Counted from the first letter of the stretch, positions 26,002-34,929 are shown. The stretch: DNA of 64,000 nucleotides from Candidatus Poribacteria bacterium (GCA_018644665.1 JABGQA010000110.1:1-64000), one strand, 5' to 3'. Numbers and translations: made by a program. Notes: generated from the letters alone by a model not told the origin.

Positions 26002-27942
26002 TTACACCCGCTCCTGAACGAGCTGTTGCGCGGCGGATGAGATCGCGGCGAGCTTCTGCGCGTATGCGGCCCTGTCATCTCCCGAGGCCTCGTCCGCCTG
26101 GACCCATGCGGGAGCGGCCGCGAAGTGCGCGAAAACCGGGTGCGCGCGGGTCAGCGTCGTCGGCCAGTCGTCCGCCACGCCCAGAGTCGTCAGCCTTCGT
26201 GTGATGTCGCCGAGGACACCCTCCGCGAGGTCGGCATCGCCGACTTGCAGGGCGGATAGCAGGCACACGAGGGCCGCGTCCCACTTGGACGGATTCGCCT
26301 TCCAAAGGCGCCGCAACAGGATGGCGGCCTCCTTCGCCACGCCGTGTTGGAGGAAGAGGTTCACAACCGCCTCGAACGGTTTCGGCGCCTCGTCGGTGGC
26401 TTCGATCAGTTTCTCGGCCCAGCGCATCGCGCCGTCGACACGTCGCGCTCGGAGCATCCAGTCCACGTAGGCGCCCATAAGCGCTGTCGATTCGGGGAGC
26501 CTACGCACGCCCTCTTCCAGGGTGGCCTGCGCCGCCGCCACCTGCTGTAGGTCCATGAGCGCGCTGACCGCGGTGCAATACAGACCAGCGAGGCAACTCT
26601 CGCGCGATTCCGGCGACAACTCAGCGACGGTGCCTGCTGTCTCCATGCCGGATTCGAGCCGCTCGGGATTCGTGGTGGAGATGCGCTCGACGGCGAGATC
26701 GTGCACCCGAATGCCCAGGCGGCATGCGGCCAGCGCTCGGTCGTGGGCTCCGCCCCTGGCGTAGCAGACGGCCATCTCGCTGTAGAAGGTGAGATACTCC
26801 TCTTGGAGGGCCAGGGCCTTTCGGAATTCCGGCGCCGCCCGCATCCACTGTCCGGCGCGCTGGTAGTACATCGCCATCATGGAACTCATGTCGAACAGGA
26901 CTCGGGCGAGCGGGATCGGCACAGCATCGACGGCGATGCCGTAGTACTCCGCCTTGAGGAGATGCTCGCGCATCTCGTCCCACTTCTCTTCCTCGTACAG
27001 GACCGTCGAGAGCAGGTAGTGGCTCACACCCATTTCCGGGAAGGTGCGTATGACTTCCTCGTACGCCTCGCGGGCGACCTGCATGTCTCCGAAGTTGCGG
27101 TGTACGATTCCCCGCAAGAGGAGAAAGCGGTATGTCCTGTCCACATCGCCTGTGACCTCGGCGACGTGCTCGCCCAGGATGTCGACCTGCTCGAGGGTCT
27201 GCTCTACATCCCCCATCGCGGCGAGTTGCATGATGAGCTGGTAGCGCGTCTGTAGCTCGCGCGGGTTCTCCTCCAGCATCCGGGACATGATCTCGTAGTT
27301 GCGCGCGTACTTCTCCGGCAATGCGTCGGGGTCGACATATCCGACATGGATGATCTCCACCGCGCTGGGGTGGATGGCTATACCCTTGCCGCGAAGGCTT
27401 TCGGTGATGCGCTCGTGTACCTCGCCGACGAAGTGGACCCCGGGGAGATTCGGGAAGAGACGCACCTGTAGGAGATTCTGCTCCGCCGTCCAGGACGCCC
27501 CCAGGCTTCGGAGGTGGCAGTAGTACGCCGTATCGCGGTTGGGATGGAGCGTGATGAGCGAACGGACGCGGTCCAGTTCCTCAGGGGGCATGCGGTCGTC
27601 GGCGTCGAGCCAGAACAGCCAATCGCTCGTCGCGTGCCGGATCGACTCGTTGCGGGCGGCGGCGAAGTCGTTGATCCACTCGAAGAAATGCACCGTGGCG
27701 CCGTGCGCGCGCGCGATCTCGGGCGTGCCGTCGAGGGAGCCGGTGTCGACGACGATGATCTCGTCGAACTTCCCCTGTAGCGGCCCCAGGACGGCGGGCA
27801 TGTTCTCCGCCTCGTCGCGCACGATCATTATCAGCGAGAGCGTCGGGCGGCGAGCTTGCCCCGCAGCTACACCCTGGACCGCCTCGTCGACCGTCTCGGT
27901 CGGAGATGGATTCCGTTCCTCGTATGGTGCGCCTTCGGTCAT
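26002..27942 (-). CDS. Family 2 glycosyltransferase with long TPR region
   Basis: The N-terminal 250 residues form a GT-A glycosyltransferase: TLSLIMIVRDEAENMP, then IIVVDTGSLDGTPEIA and WLFWLDADDRM with the DxD-type metal site. The remaining ~400 residues are helical with TPR-like repeats (for example GDMQVAREAYEEVIRTFP and AGQWMRAAPEFRKALALQEE). Proteins of this build, related to the SunS/GT2 group, often glycosylate protein substrates. Its place directly upstream of three flagellin-type genes and on the same strand points to flagellin glycosylation; that is inference from position. Confidence 0.82.
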   Translation of the reverse strand: MTEGAPYEERNPSPTETVDEAVQGVAAGQARRPTLSLIMIVRDEAENMPAVLGPLQGKFDEIIVVDTGSLDGTPEIARAHGATVHFFEWINDFAAARNESIRHATSDWLFWLDADDRMPPEELDRVRSLITLHPNRDTAYYCHLRSLGASWTAEQNLLQVRLFPNLPGVHFVGEVHERITESLRGKGIAIHPSAVEIIHVGYVDPDALPEKYARNYEIMSRMLEENPRELQTRYQLIMQLAAMGDVEQTLEQVDILGEHVAEVTGDVDRTYRFLLLRGIVHRNFGDMQVAREAYEEVIRTFPEMGVSHYLLSTVLYEEEKWDEMREHLLKAEYYGIAVDAVPIPLARVLFDMSSMMAMYYQRAGQWMRAAPEFRKALALQEEYLTFYSEMAVCYARGGAHDRALAACRLGIRVHDLAVERISTTNPERLESGMETAGTVAELSPESRESCLAGLYCTAVSALMDLQQVAAAQATLEEGVRRLPESTALMGAYVDWMLRARRVDGAMRWAEKLIEATDEAPKPFEAVVNLFLQHGVAKEAAILLRRLWKANPSKWDAALVCLLSALQVGDADLAEGVLGDITRRLTTLGVADDWPTTLTRAHPVFAHFAAAPAWVQADEASGDDRAAYAQKLAAISSAAQQLVQERV

Positions 27943-27972
27943 ACGGCCGGGTCGATCCCTCAGTGTGTGCGT

Positions 27973-28311
27973 CTATGCCTGCGCGGGAGCCACGTCCATA
28001 GCCAGCTTCGCGGGCGTCGGTCTACTGCGCGTGCCTGCGCCGACGAGGGCCCCGAGGAAGCAGTCGGCGAGGTGGTTCGCCTGCTTGGCCAGGTCATGCC
28101 GTCCAGAGCGGCCCAGAGTCTGCGCCATCATCCGAAGGCCCTTTTCCACGGGCACGTCGGAACTCACCCGTAGGGCCTCGGACAGCTCGCGGTAGTGGCC
28201 GATGACACCGTCCAACCGACCGGCGTCCGCATCTCGGACCGCGTAGGCCAAACGGATGCGCGTCCAGTCCGGCTCGTGCGTGACCGTCATTTCCTGGTGT
28301 GCGATTGCCAC
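27973..28311 (-). CDS. Small helical hypothetical protein in flagellar cluster
   Basis: The GTG at 28311 is chosen because AAGGA lies eight bases upstream; an ATG at 28290 is an alternative. The 112-residue product is helical (WTRIRLAYAVRDADAGRLDGVIGHYRELSEAL..) with a cysteine in HLADCFLGAL and a Pro/Thr-rich end. It lies 30 bases upstream of the glycosyltransferase gene on the same strand and is probably co-transcribed. The size and helicity would fit a FliS- or FlgN-like chaperone or a FliS-fold partner, but no family signature is visible, so no function is assigned. Confidence 0.5.
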   Translation of the reverse strand: MAIAHQEMTVTHEPDWTRIRLAYAVRDADAGRLDGVIGHYRELSEALRVSSDVPVEKGLRMMAQTLGRSGRHDLAKQANHLADCFLGALVGAGTRSRPTPAKLAMDVAPAQA

Positions 28312-28967
28312 AGCGTCATTCCTTGACGTCGGTGATGGGTCTGCGTGAGCCCTGCGCCGCCCCGCGCAAGCTCGTTCGGACGGCACTCGTCCAGCCGCAG
28401 AACAGCAATGGACGTGCCAAACGACAGGATGCCGGCGAAGCGCGTGCCGGAGGCAGGCTGACGGGGCCGCTCATTGAGGGCTCCTGTTGGACCGCTATTG
28501 TAGGGATGGTCCGCTGTCGGGGGACATACTCAGCCGACGGTGCAGGCGAGAGGACCCGGAGACGCGCGACATACCCAGGTAGAGCCCTTCGTCACTGGGT
28601 TCACGCGAGTCCGTGCAACATCTGTGACGTGTGGTGTTGGCGCGTCGCCACCGACCCCATCCCAACCTTCCCTGCAAGGCGAAGGAGTCCTGTGGTGACC
28701 GGTATCTACGGGGTCCAGCCAGCTGCACGGTGGGCGCCTGGCCGGTAAAGGCCCGCCCTACCGGGGTGGTCAGGGACGTAAGGCGGCCGCTTCACAGGTC
28801 GGTGGTGGAGACTGAGCGCCGGGGAACGGTCCTAAGGGATGTGAACTGAGGCGTGGGAGCCACGTGGAGATGGGAGGCCTCCACCTGCGAGCGGACAAAC
28901 CGCCCGGGCGAGAGACTACCGTCGTGGGGCTATGCGGGACGGGAGGAATTTTCCGCTCTGGGCGGAA
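28312..28967. other. Long non-coding stretch with hairpins, possible structured RNA
   Basis: No credible reading frame fills these 656 bases. Several compact stems are visible: CCGGTA with TACCGG (about 28740-28762), GTGGAG with CTCCAC (about 28863-28884) and TCCGC with GCGGA (about 28953-28967). Block 28700-28930 is GC-rich with many GNRA-like turns. I searched by eye for the conserved cores of SRP RNA, RNase P RNA and tmRNA and found none. A dispersed repeat copy lies at 28652-28689. A structured RNA is possible but unproved. Confidence 0.3.
28652..28689 (-). repeat. Dispersed REP-like repeat, copy 1
   Basis: The minus strand reads a small hairpin (CCTTCGCCTTGCAGGGAAGG) followed by TTGGGATGGGGTC. 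The same arrangement occurs at 44539-44571, reversed at 44671-44706, and at 52466-52502. It is a short palindromic dispersed repeat of the type common in large environmental genomes. Confidence 0.55.
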
Positions 28968-29591
28968 TCAGGAAGACTTTTCCCGTCTTCGAGGGCGTAC
29001 GGACGCGCTTCGGCCGGGCCGGAGAGCCAACACCCAGGCCCTCGCGCGCTCTAAAGTGTCGTCGATTCTGCCGAGCGTCTCGCGCATGCGGGGGACGAAG
29101 CGCAAGCGTAGCGGGGAGCCGCAAGCCCCGCACGTCACGTCGTGGGGCGATAGTCCGGCCCGCACCTGGCTCGACGCTCCGCAGGTCTGGCAGATAAAGG
29201 AGTGGGCTCCCGGCCGGGTCGGAACTCGGTCGGCCTTAGGTCGGTGAGGCCGGAACTGTCTGGATCGGGCGCGGGGGCTGGACGGGCCTGCCTCTTCGCG
29301 AGGCGCAGACTGTGAATCCGCTCTGGGAGCGGCTTTATCGCGCTTCTTCCCGGCCCCGTCGGCCCTTGCCGTATCGTATGCGGCGCGCCGTTCCGGGTCG
29401 GACAAGACGTCGTGCGCTTCGATCACGAGGCGCGTTCTCGCGGCCGCGCGTTCCGCCTCGTTGGCGTTGTGATCTGGGTGGTATCGGAGCAGAAGGACCC
29501 GCTTGGCGCGGTCGATCATCTCGACGCTCGCCTTCGGATGCACTTCCAAGATGAGGTAGTAGTCCTTGGCGGAATCCACGGTTCCCCCCAT
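28968..29591 (-). CDS. DnaJ-domain protein with C-terminal zinc ribbon
   Basis: The 207-residue product has an N-terminal J domain (DYYLILEVHPKASVEMIDRAKRV) with the HPD motif in RYHPDHNANE, needed to stimulate the ATPase of DnaK. A charged, disordered linker follows (about 75-130). Near the end two CxxC pairs (CQTC and CGAC) form a probable zinc ribbon. It lacks the Gly/Phe region and peptide-binding domains of DnaJ, so it is a J-domain adaptor rather than a general chaperone. It lies divergent from flgB, which might mean a role in flagellar protein handling; this is speculative. Confidence 0.85.
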   Translation of the reverse strand: MGGTVDSAKDYYLILEVHPKASVEMIDRAKRVLLLRYHPDHNANEAERAAARTRLVIEAHDVLSDPERRAAYDTARADGAGKKRDKAAPRADSQSAPREEAGPSSPRARSRQFRPHRPKADRVPTRPGAHSFICQTCGASSQVRAGLSPHDVTCGACGSPLRLRFVPRMRETLGRIDDTLERARAWVLALRPGRSASVRPRRREKSS

Positions 29592-29625
29592 CCGCGGGTC
29601 GTCGGCGTCTCAGGACCGTACGATG

Positions 29626-29641
29626 TGGCACGAGGATTGCT
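29626..29641 (+). promoter_or_regulatory. Sigma-54-type promoter for the flgB operon
   Basis: The bases TGGCACG-AGGA-TTGCT match the -24/-12 consensus TGGCACG-N4-TTGCW exactly. The flgB start is about 97 bases downstream, and the site lies in the divergent gap between the DnaJ-domain gene and flgB. Confidence 0.75.
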
Positions 29642-29737
29642 TTACGAGACCCATTCACGTGCTACACGTGAGCTTTTGCTGCAAGTACATCGATCACGAC
29701 GCGTGGGCTCTCGCCCACCACGCCCAGGGATAGCCTG

Positions 29738-30115
29738 ATGCAGAACGCCATGTTCGACAACACGGTTCGCACGCTGTCAGCGACACTGGACTACTCGTTG
29801 CGCCGCCATAAGGTGATCGCGGCGAATATGGCCAACGTCGAGACGCCGAACTTCAAGGCCCGGGATCTGCCGTTCAACGCCTACCTGACGGCGGGCCTGC
29901 GGCGCGTCGAGAACGATCCGTCCGCCGCCGCGGCGTTCCAGCAGCCTCGACTCGTCTTCGATACCACCGGTGAGACTCGGCTTGACGGGAACAACGTGAA
30001 TGCCGAGAACGAGATGATCAAGCTGATGAAGAACAGCGGTCGTCACTCTCTCGCCGTGGACCTCATCAAGTACAAGTTTAGCACGCTCCGCGAAGCGATT
30101 CGTCCGAGCAGGTAG
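29738..30115 (+). CDS. flgB: Flagellar basal-body rod protein FlgB
   Basis: FlgB forms the proximal rod of the basal body. The 125-residue product shows the rod-family N-terminal motif (LDYSLRRHKVIAANMANVETPNFKARDLPF) and the C-terminal helix with NVNAENEMIKLMKNSGRHSLAVDLIKYKF. Length fits the family. It heads the plus-strand flagellar operon, followed at about 60 bases by flgC. A strong sigma-54-type promoter lies upstream. Confidence 0.93.
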   Translation: MQNAMFDNTVRTLSATLDYSLRRHKVIAANMANVETPNFKARDLPFNAYLTAGLRRVENDPSAAAAFQQPRLVFDTTGETRLDGNNVNAENEMIKLMKNSGRHSLAVDLIKYKFSTLREAIRPSR

Positions 30116-30174
30116 CCACCTGTCCGGTAGGTAAAGCTTTCCCGGGACGATCGCAGGGCGGAAAGGATTTCCCC

Positions 30175-30609
30175 ATGCCTGACTTCAGTGCCATCGACAT
30201 CAGCGCCAGCGCTCTGAGGGCCGAGCGCTTCCGCATGGAACTCATCGCTCAGAACATCGCGAACGTGAACACCACGCGCACCGCCGAGGGCGGTCCCTAC
30301 AAGCGCAAGGAAGCCGTGTTCAGCTCGCTGTACTCCGACCAGATGGGATTCGCCCGCAGCTTCGATCCCACGCGGAAGCAGGGCGTGGGCGTAGCGAATG
30401 TGGTCGTGGACCAGTCGCCGCCAAAGCTGCTCTATAACCCGGATCACCCGGATGCCGGGGCGGATGGGTTCGTGCGGATGCCGAACATCAACCCGGTGTC
30501 CGAGATGGTGAACATGATCGCGGCTTCGCGCGCCTACGAGGCGAATATCGCCGCCATCCAGAACTACCGCCGCATGGCGGACAAGGCCATGACAATCGGT
30601 CATATGTAG
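30175..30609 (+). CDS. flgC: Flagellar basal-body rod protein FlgC
   Basis: FlgC is a proximal rod subunit. The 144-residue product has the family N-terminus (FSAIDISASALRAERFRMELIAQNIANVNTTRT), the central Y/P-rich portion with PDHPDADGFVRMPNI-like sequence, and the C-terminal NPVSEMVNMIAASRAYEANIAAI helix. A GGAAAGGA site lies upstream of the ATG. It sits between flgB and fliE in the normal order. Confidence 0.95.
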   Translation: MPDFSAIDISASALRAERFRMELIAQNIANVNTTRTAEGGPYKRKEAVFSSLYSDQMGFARSFDPTRKQGVGVANVVVDQSPPKLLYNPDHPDAGADGFVRMPNINPVSEMVNMIAASRAYEANIAAIQNYRRMADKAMTIGHM

Positions 30610-30634
30610 TCGTCCGGGCCAGACCTCCAGGTCT

Positions 30635-30650
30635 TGGCACGCTTCATGCT
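30635..30650 (+). promoter_or_regulatory. Sigma-54-type promoter upstream of fliE
   Basis: The bases TGGCACG-CTTC-ATGCT differ from the consensus TGGCACG-N4-TTGCW at a single core base, with correct spacing. The fliE start is about 97 bases downstream, the same distance as at flgB. Confidence 0.55.
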
Positions 30651-30746
30651 TGGTGCAGGTCGCGCGATCGGCCCCGTTTAGGCGCCGACGCACGTTACTT
30701 GACATCTGGTGACCCCTTTCGTCGTGTTGAAGTGGAGCAGGTACTC

Positions 30747-31064
30747 ATGACGGCTGAGAGCATATCCATAGCTTCTCGGATTGCCGCGTCACAGTTACAG
30801 CCTGCCCAGACACTAGAAGGGCATCCACCCCAGCAGGAGCGCACCACGACCTTTGGTGAGGTCTTTGCCGACTCCCTACAGAAGGTGAACAACCTTCAGC
30901 AGGAAGCCGACAAAGCTATAGAAGGTCTCGCTATGGGAGATCGCACGGACATTGCGCAGACGATGATTGCTGTGCAAAAGGCGTCGCTCTCCTTTGAGAT
31001 CATGAAGCAGGTGCGCAATCAACTCGTACAAGCATACGAGGAAGTCCTGCGGATGCCCGTATAG
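30747..31064 (+). CDS. fliE: Flagellar hook-basal body protein FliE
   Basis: FliE joins the MS ring to the rod. The 105-residue product has a variable N-terminus and the conserved C-terminal half TTTFGEVFADSLQKVNNLQQEAD, then LAMGDRTDIAQTMIAVQKASLSFEIMKQVRNQLVQAYEEV. The start at 30747 is preferred because GGAG lies upstream; an in-frame codon at 30699 would add 16 residues. It is followed by fliI rather than by fliF and fliG, an unusual gap. Confidence 0.94.
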   Translation: MTAESISIASRIAASQLQPAQTLEGHPPQQERTTTFGEVFADSLQKVNNLQQEADKAIEGLAMGDRTDIAQTMIAVQKASLSFEIMKQVRNQLVQAYEEVLRMPV

Positions 31065-31090
31065 TCCCGGCACGCTAAGGGTTTCAGGTA

Positions 31091-31129
31091 GGGAATCCCC
31101 AGCTCGTTGAGCTATCCCCGGGGATTCCC
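31091..31129 (+). promoter_or_regulatory. Strong stem-loop between fliE and fliI
   Basis: GGGAATCCCC (31091-31100) pairs with GGGGATTCCC (31120-31129). Inside, AGCTC (31101-31105) pairs with GAGCT (31109-31113), with ATCCCC unpaired. There is no T-run, so it may act as an mRNA processing or stability element. It lies where fliF-fliG-fliH are normally found. Confidence 0.5.
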
Positions 31130-31173
31130 CACCTGTTATTTACGCCAGACGGCTTGCGTCCTGGAGGCGCCGG

Positions 31174-32688
31174 ATGGCAACTGTCGAAGACCCCCGCACC
31201 GACTCGGCCGGAGACGCGCCCGAGGCGGCCGGTGGGGGCGCTCCCGCATCCCTTCGCGGGCTGAGTAAGCTGCTCGAGGCGCACCCTTCCGTCGACAATG
31301 CGTCGGGCGCCGCGGCCTCAGTGTTGCGCAAGGGCGGGAAGATCGTGCAGAGCGTGGGTCTTACCGTCGAAGCGGTGGGTCTCGACGCGGCAATGGGCGA
31401 TCTCTGCTACGCCTACCCGTTGCGGAATACGCCTCCCAGCATACAAGACATTCTCACTGATCAGCCGAATAGAGTTTCCGAACTCATCCTCGCGCAGGAC
31501 GCCTTCTGGCTTCAGGTGGTCGGCTTCCGCGAAGAGCGCATCATCCTCATGCCGCTGGGCGATATAGAAGGTATCCGCGCGGGCGACCTGGTGATGTCTA
31601 CCGGAAGCTCCTTCCGCGCTCCGGTCGGGCCGCAGTTGTTGGGCCGCGTCATCAACGCCCTTGGCGAACCGATCGACGGCAAAGGTCCCATCGAGCCGAC
31701 CGAATGGCGCCCGATATACGCGGCTCCGCCGGATGCCATCACGCGCGGGATCATCGAGAAAGCGATCCCCACCGGCGTGCGCGCCATCGATACACTCGTG
31801 ACGTGCGGCCGGGGTCAGCGCCTGGGCATCTTCTCGGGTAGCGGCGTGGGCAAGAGCGTCCTCATGGGCATGATCGCCCGCAACACCGAGGCGGACGTAA
31901 GCGTCGTCGCCCTCATCGGTGAACGCGGTCGCGAAGTGCCGCAGTTCCTCGAGCAGGATCTCGGCGCGGAGGGACTCGCGCGATCCGTCGTCATCGTCGT
32001 GACATCGGACCAGCCGGCGCTGCTGCGGTTGCAGGGCGCCTACCTGGCAACGGCCGTCGCGGAGTACTACCGCGGCGACGGGCAGAACGTGATGTTCATG
32101 ATGGACTCGATCACGCGGTTCGCGATGGCGATCCGCGAGGTGGGACTCGCCTCCGGCGAGCCGCCGACGACGCGGGGCTATCCCCCGTCACTCTACGGTC
32201 GGCTCCCCAAGCTTCTTGAGCGGGCCGGGCCCTCGTCGGCGGGTGGAGATGGGAGCATCACGGGCATCTACACGGTTCTCGTAGAGGGCGACGACCTCAA
32301 CGAGCCGGTGGCGGATACGATGCGTTCGCTACTGGACGGCCACTTGGTGCTGTCCCGAGACATGGCGAACCGCGGGCATTACCCCGCGATCGACATCCCG
32401 CGCAGCATCTCGCGTCTGATGCTGCAGGTTACCGAGGACGACCATCAGGAAGCGGCCCAGCGGGTCAAGACGCTGTTAACGACGCACCGTGACGCCGAGG
32501 ACCTGATCCAAATCGGGGCGTATGTCTCCGGCACGGATCCTCAGGTCGATTACGCGATCGAGCATCTGGACGACGTCAACGGCTTTCTCCGACAGGACAT
32601 TGCCGAGAGCGTCGTTTACGGGGACGGCATCGAGCAGCTCAAGACGCTGCTACCTCCGGCGCCAGACGAAGCAGACGCGGACGTCTGA
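31174..32688 (+). CDS. fliI: Flagellar export ATPase FliI
   Basis: FliI is the hexameric ATPase of the flagellar type III export apparatus at the cytoplasmic side. The 504-residue product has the Walker A motif in FSGSGVGKS near residue 220, the Walker B region MFMMDSITRFAMA near 310, and the GLASGEPPTTRGYPPS segment that is diagnostic of FliI/F1-type families. It has about 60 extra residues, mostly an acidic N-terminal extension. GGAGG lies six bases before the ATG. FliH, its usual partner, is not encoded next to it. Confidence 0.96.
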   Translation: MATVEDPRTDSAGDAPEAAGGGAPASLRGLSKLLEAHPSVDNASGAAASVLRKGGKIVQSVGLTVEAVGLDAAMGDLCYAYPLRNTPPSIQDILTDQPNRVSELILAQDAFWLQVVGFREERIILMPLGDIEGIRAGDLVMSTGSSFRAPVGPQLLGRVINALGEPIDGKGPIEPTEWRPIYAAPPDAITRGIIEKAIPTGVRAIDTLVTCGRGQRLGIFSGSGVGKSVLMGMIARNTEADVSVVALIGERGREVPQFLEQDLGAEGLARSVVIVVTSDQPALLRLQGAYLATAVAEYYRGDGQNVMFMMDSITRFAMAIREVGLASGEPPTTRGYPPSLYGRLPKLLERAGPSSAGGDGSITGIYTVLVEGDDLNEPVADTMRSLLDGHLVLSRDMANRGHYPAIDIPRSISRLMLQVTEDDHQEAAQRVKTLLTTHRDAEDLIQIGAYVSGTDPQVDYAIEHLDDVNGFLRQDIAESVVYGDGIEQLKTLLPPAPDEADADV

Positions 32689-32921
32689 CGGAGGACTCCC
32701 GGCCACGCCAAGGCGCAACGGCGTCGCGAAGAGCCGGGGGATTGGGAATTGATAGTTCGACACCGTGCGCGCGCAAGCGTGACACACGGTCGAGATGAAG
32801 TGGCATAGGCGGGGAACCGTCAGCGCCACAGTGAACGACGGTGACCATGTGAGAACGGTCTCCCGGTGGCGGGGCTCCTTGTGAGCCTCGCCACCGCCAC
32901 CATCCACAGAGAGGAAGGCGC

Positions 32922-34862
32922 ATGGCGGTATCCGGCAACGCAGCCATTACCCTCATCGACCTACTACGCAAACCACCGGATAGCTCCCCGGCGAAGTCGA
33001 CAGGCTCCCCGGGGCAGTTCCAGGACCTGTTCCAGAGCGTGCGCACCGATGCGGCGCGACCGGCAGCTCCCGCGGAAGCCACGCAGGCGACCACAGAGGC
33101 AGCCTCGACGTCCCCGACGACTTCCCCCGAAGGCGTTCGGGAGATGCCCGCTTCAGACACGACCGGCCGTCGTGACGCGGCCGTCGTCGGTCGCGAAGCG
33201 ATGCCTCGGGACTCCCAGGTAGCGCAGACCACGCAGCCTGCCACCGCCACGGCCGAGCCGACGGCGAGCGAATCGTCCCAGGCGAGCGCGGCTGATTCGA
33301 CAGCGACCACGGCAGACACGTCTACACGCGACGCGACCGCACGGCCGCAGGGCGACGCCCCAACGGACGCGCCAGTCGCGGACGGAGACGACGGACAGAC
33401 CTCCCAAGCGGCAATCGGCGCCGTTTCGCAGGAGGCCGCTGCTGCCATCGCCGAGGGCGCGGCGGACAGCGTAGTCGTCGACCCGACGCTCATCGCTGTG
33501 AGCGCGGAAACCGTCGCGACGCCCGTCGATGTTGCCGCGGCCGAGGCGTTCCTGACGGAAGTTGCCCTCGCCGAGGGATCGACGCCGACGCAGGACTCAA
33601 CGCCTGTTTCCGCGTCCGTGGCCCCGGCAGTCGTGGAGGTCGTGGGCGAGCAAGCGGTCGCTCCGACATCGACGCCAGTCGCTTCGGCTCCGATGCCTAC
33701 GCAGGCGACGGATACGGGTGCGGCGCATATGGTTGGGCAAGATTTTCCGGCGGGGAGCGCCGTCCCGGAAAAGATTTCCACGGACCAACTGATCCAGGCC
33801 CTCGAGGCCCGGGTAGCGTCTGCGGAGGCGTCGCCTTCCGAGGTGGCCGCGTGGCGCCAGGCGTTCTCCGGCGGCGCGGACGAGCCGTCCGTGCTAGATC
33901 AGGTGTGGGCCCGCGCTCAGGGCGGCTCCGCGGGCGCGTTCGAGTCGCTTACCGCGATGCAGGGGGCCTCGGCAGGCTCCCAATCCGCCACGGCCGGAGC
34001 GCCTCTTATGGGGGCCGCGATGCTGGCCGCCGCGGGGGCGGGCGCGCCGTCCCAGCTTGGCACGCATCCTGCTTCTGGCGTGGTGCGTTCGATGAGCGCC
34101 CAGACGGATGGCGCAGCGCTGAGCGTGAGGCAGGGATTCGCCCTGGGTACACGCGCATCGCAGGCGTCTGAGTCGGGCTCGTCATTGGGGGCGGCACAAG
34201 CGACATTGTCGCGAAGAGCCGCGGACCAAGCGTTCCAGTCGACGCGCACGGTGACGGATCAAGCGCCGCGCGTTGTCGATATGCCGGGCGAGGGCGCGAC
34301 GCGATTCTCGGACACCGAACAGAGTGTTCGTGACGCGATCGTGGCTCGCCAGAACCGGATGCACTCCTTCGTGCGCGCTCAGCGTGCGCGAGGAACCGCG
34401 CCACCACCGATCGTCGGTGGGGCTGGGAGCGGCTCGGGGGCGGAACAGGCTACGCCGGTTGCCGGCGCAGTCATGACCGCGGCCTCGGGATCGGCGCCGT
34501 CGTCGCCCAGTGCGGTAACAACGCACCAGGCGTACACGCCGTTGATGGAGTTCCTGGCGAACGAGGTACGGCGCAACGTCCGGTTGGGCAAGCGCGAATT
34601 CCGGGTTCAGTTGAATCCAGAAGCGCTCGGGAGCGTCGAGTTGGAGATGGTGATGGACGGCGACACGCTTACGGTGCGCGTGAAAGCCGCCTCGAAACTG
34701 TCCCAGCGCATCCTCGAAGAGAATCTCGGTGACCTCGCCACGGCGCTGGAAGCGCATGGCTTGGGGTTGGATACCGAGGTTCCCTGGCAGGCGGAGCGCG
34801 GAGTGGTGGACGCCGCGATAGCGGCCGCCGATTCGCAGCAAACCGTGCCGGCGTGGGTATAA
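32922..34862 (+). CDS. fliK: Flagellar hook-length control protein FliK
   Basis: FliK measures hook length and triggers the export substrate switch. The 646-residue product has a long, low-complexity N-terminal and central region rich in Ala, Thr, Ser and Pro, as is usual. The conserved C-terminal domain has LGKREFRVQLNPEALGSVELEM, VRVKAASKLSQRILEENLGDL and LEAHGLGLD. GAGGAAGG precedes the ATG. The gene follows fliI with 230 bases between, so no fliJ is present. The assignment rests mainly on the C-terminal domain and the position. Confidence 0.9.
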   Translation: MAVSGNAAITLIDLLRKPPDSSPAKSTGSPGQFQDLFQSVRTDAARPAAPAEATQATTEAASTSPTTSPEGVREMPASDTTGRRDAAVVGREAMPRDSQVAQTTQPATATAEPTASESSQASAADSTATTADTSTRDATARPQGDAPTDAPVADGDDGQTSQAAIGAVSQEAAAAIAEGAADSVVVDPTLIAVSAETVATPVDVAAAEAFLTEVALAEGSTPTQDSTPVSASVAPAVVEVVGEQAVAPTSTPVASAPMPTQATDTGAAHMVGQDFPAGSAVPEKISTDQLIQALEARVASAEASPSEVAAWRQAFSGGADEPSVLDQVWARAQGGSAGAFESLTAMQGASAGSQSATAGAPLMGAAMLAAAGAGAPSQLGTHPASGVVRSMSAQTDGAALSVRQGFALGTRASQASESGSSLGAAQATLSRRAADQAFQSTRTVTDQAPRVVDMPGEGATRFSDTEQSVRDAIVARQNRMHSFVRAQRARGTAPPPIVGGAGSGSGAEQATPVAGAVMTAASGSAPSSPSAVTTHQAYTPLMEFLANEVRRNVRLGKREFRVQLNPEALGSVELEMVMDGDTLTVRVKAASKLSQRILEENLGDLATALEAHGLGLDTEVPWQAERGVVDAAIAAADSQQTVPAWV

Positions 34863-34890
34863 ACGGTTCCTGACAACGACTCTATGACCC

Positions 34891-34908
34891 CACCCCTCAC
34901 GCGAGGGG
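34891..34908 (+). promoter_or_regulatory. Stem-loop between fliK and flgD
   Basis: ACCCCTC pairs with GAGGGGT across an ACGC loop, in the gap between the fliK stop and the flgD start. No T-run follows, so it may only mark the mRNA. Confidence 0.4.
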
Positions 34909-34929
34909 TGAGAATCGAGAGACCGAATC

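Noticed and set aside
28700..28930. Possible SRP, RNase P or tmRNA gene
   Set aside because: Conserved cores of these RNAs could not be found. Partial likeness (CAGGGACGTAAGG to the SRP loop, ACAAACCGCC to RNase P) lacks the neighbouring invariant bases.
31060..31095. Sigma-54 promoter before fliI (CGGCACG)
   Set aside because: The -24-like part is present but the -12 TTGC element is missing at the right spacing.
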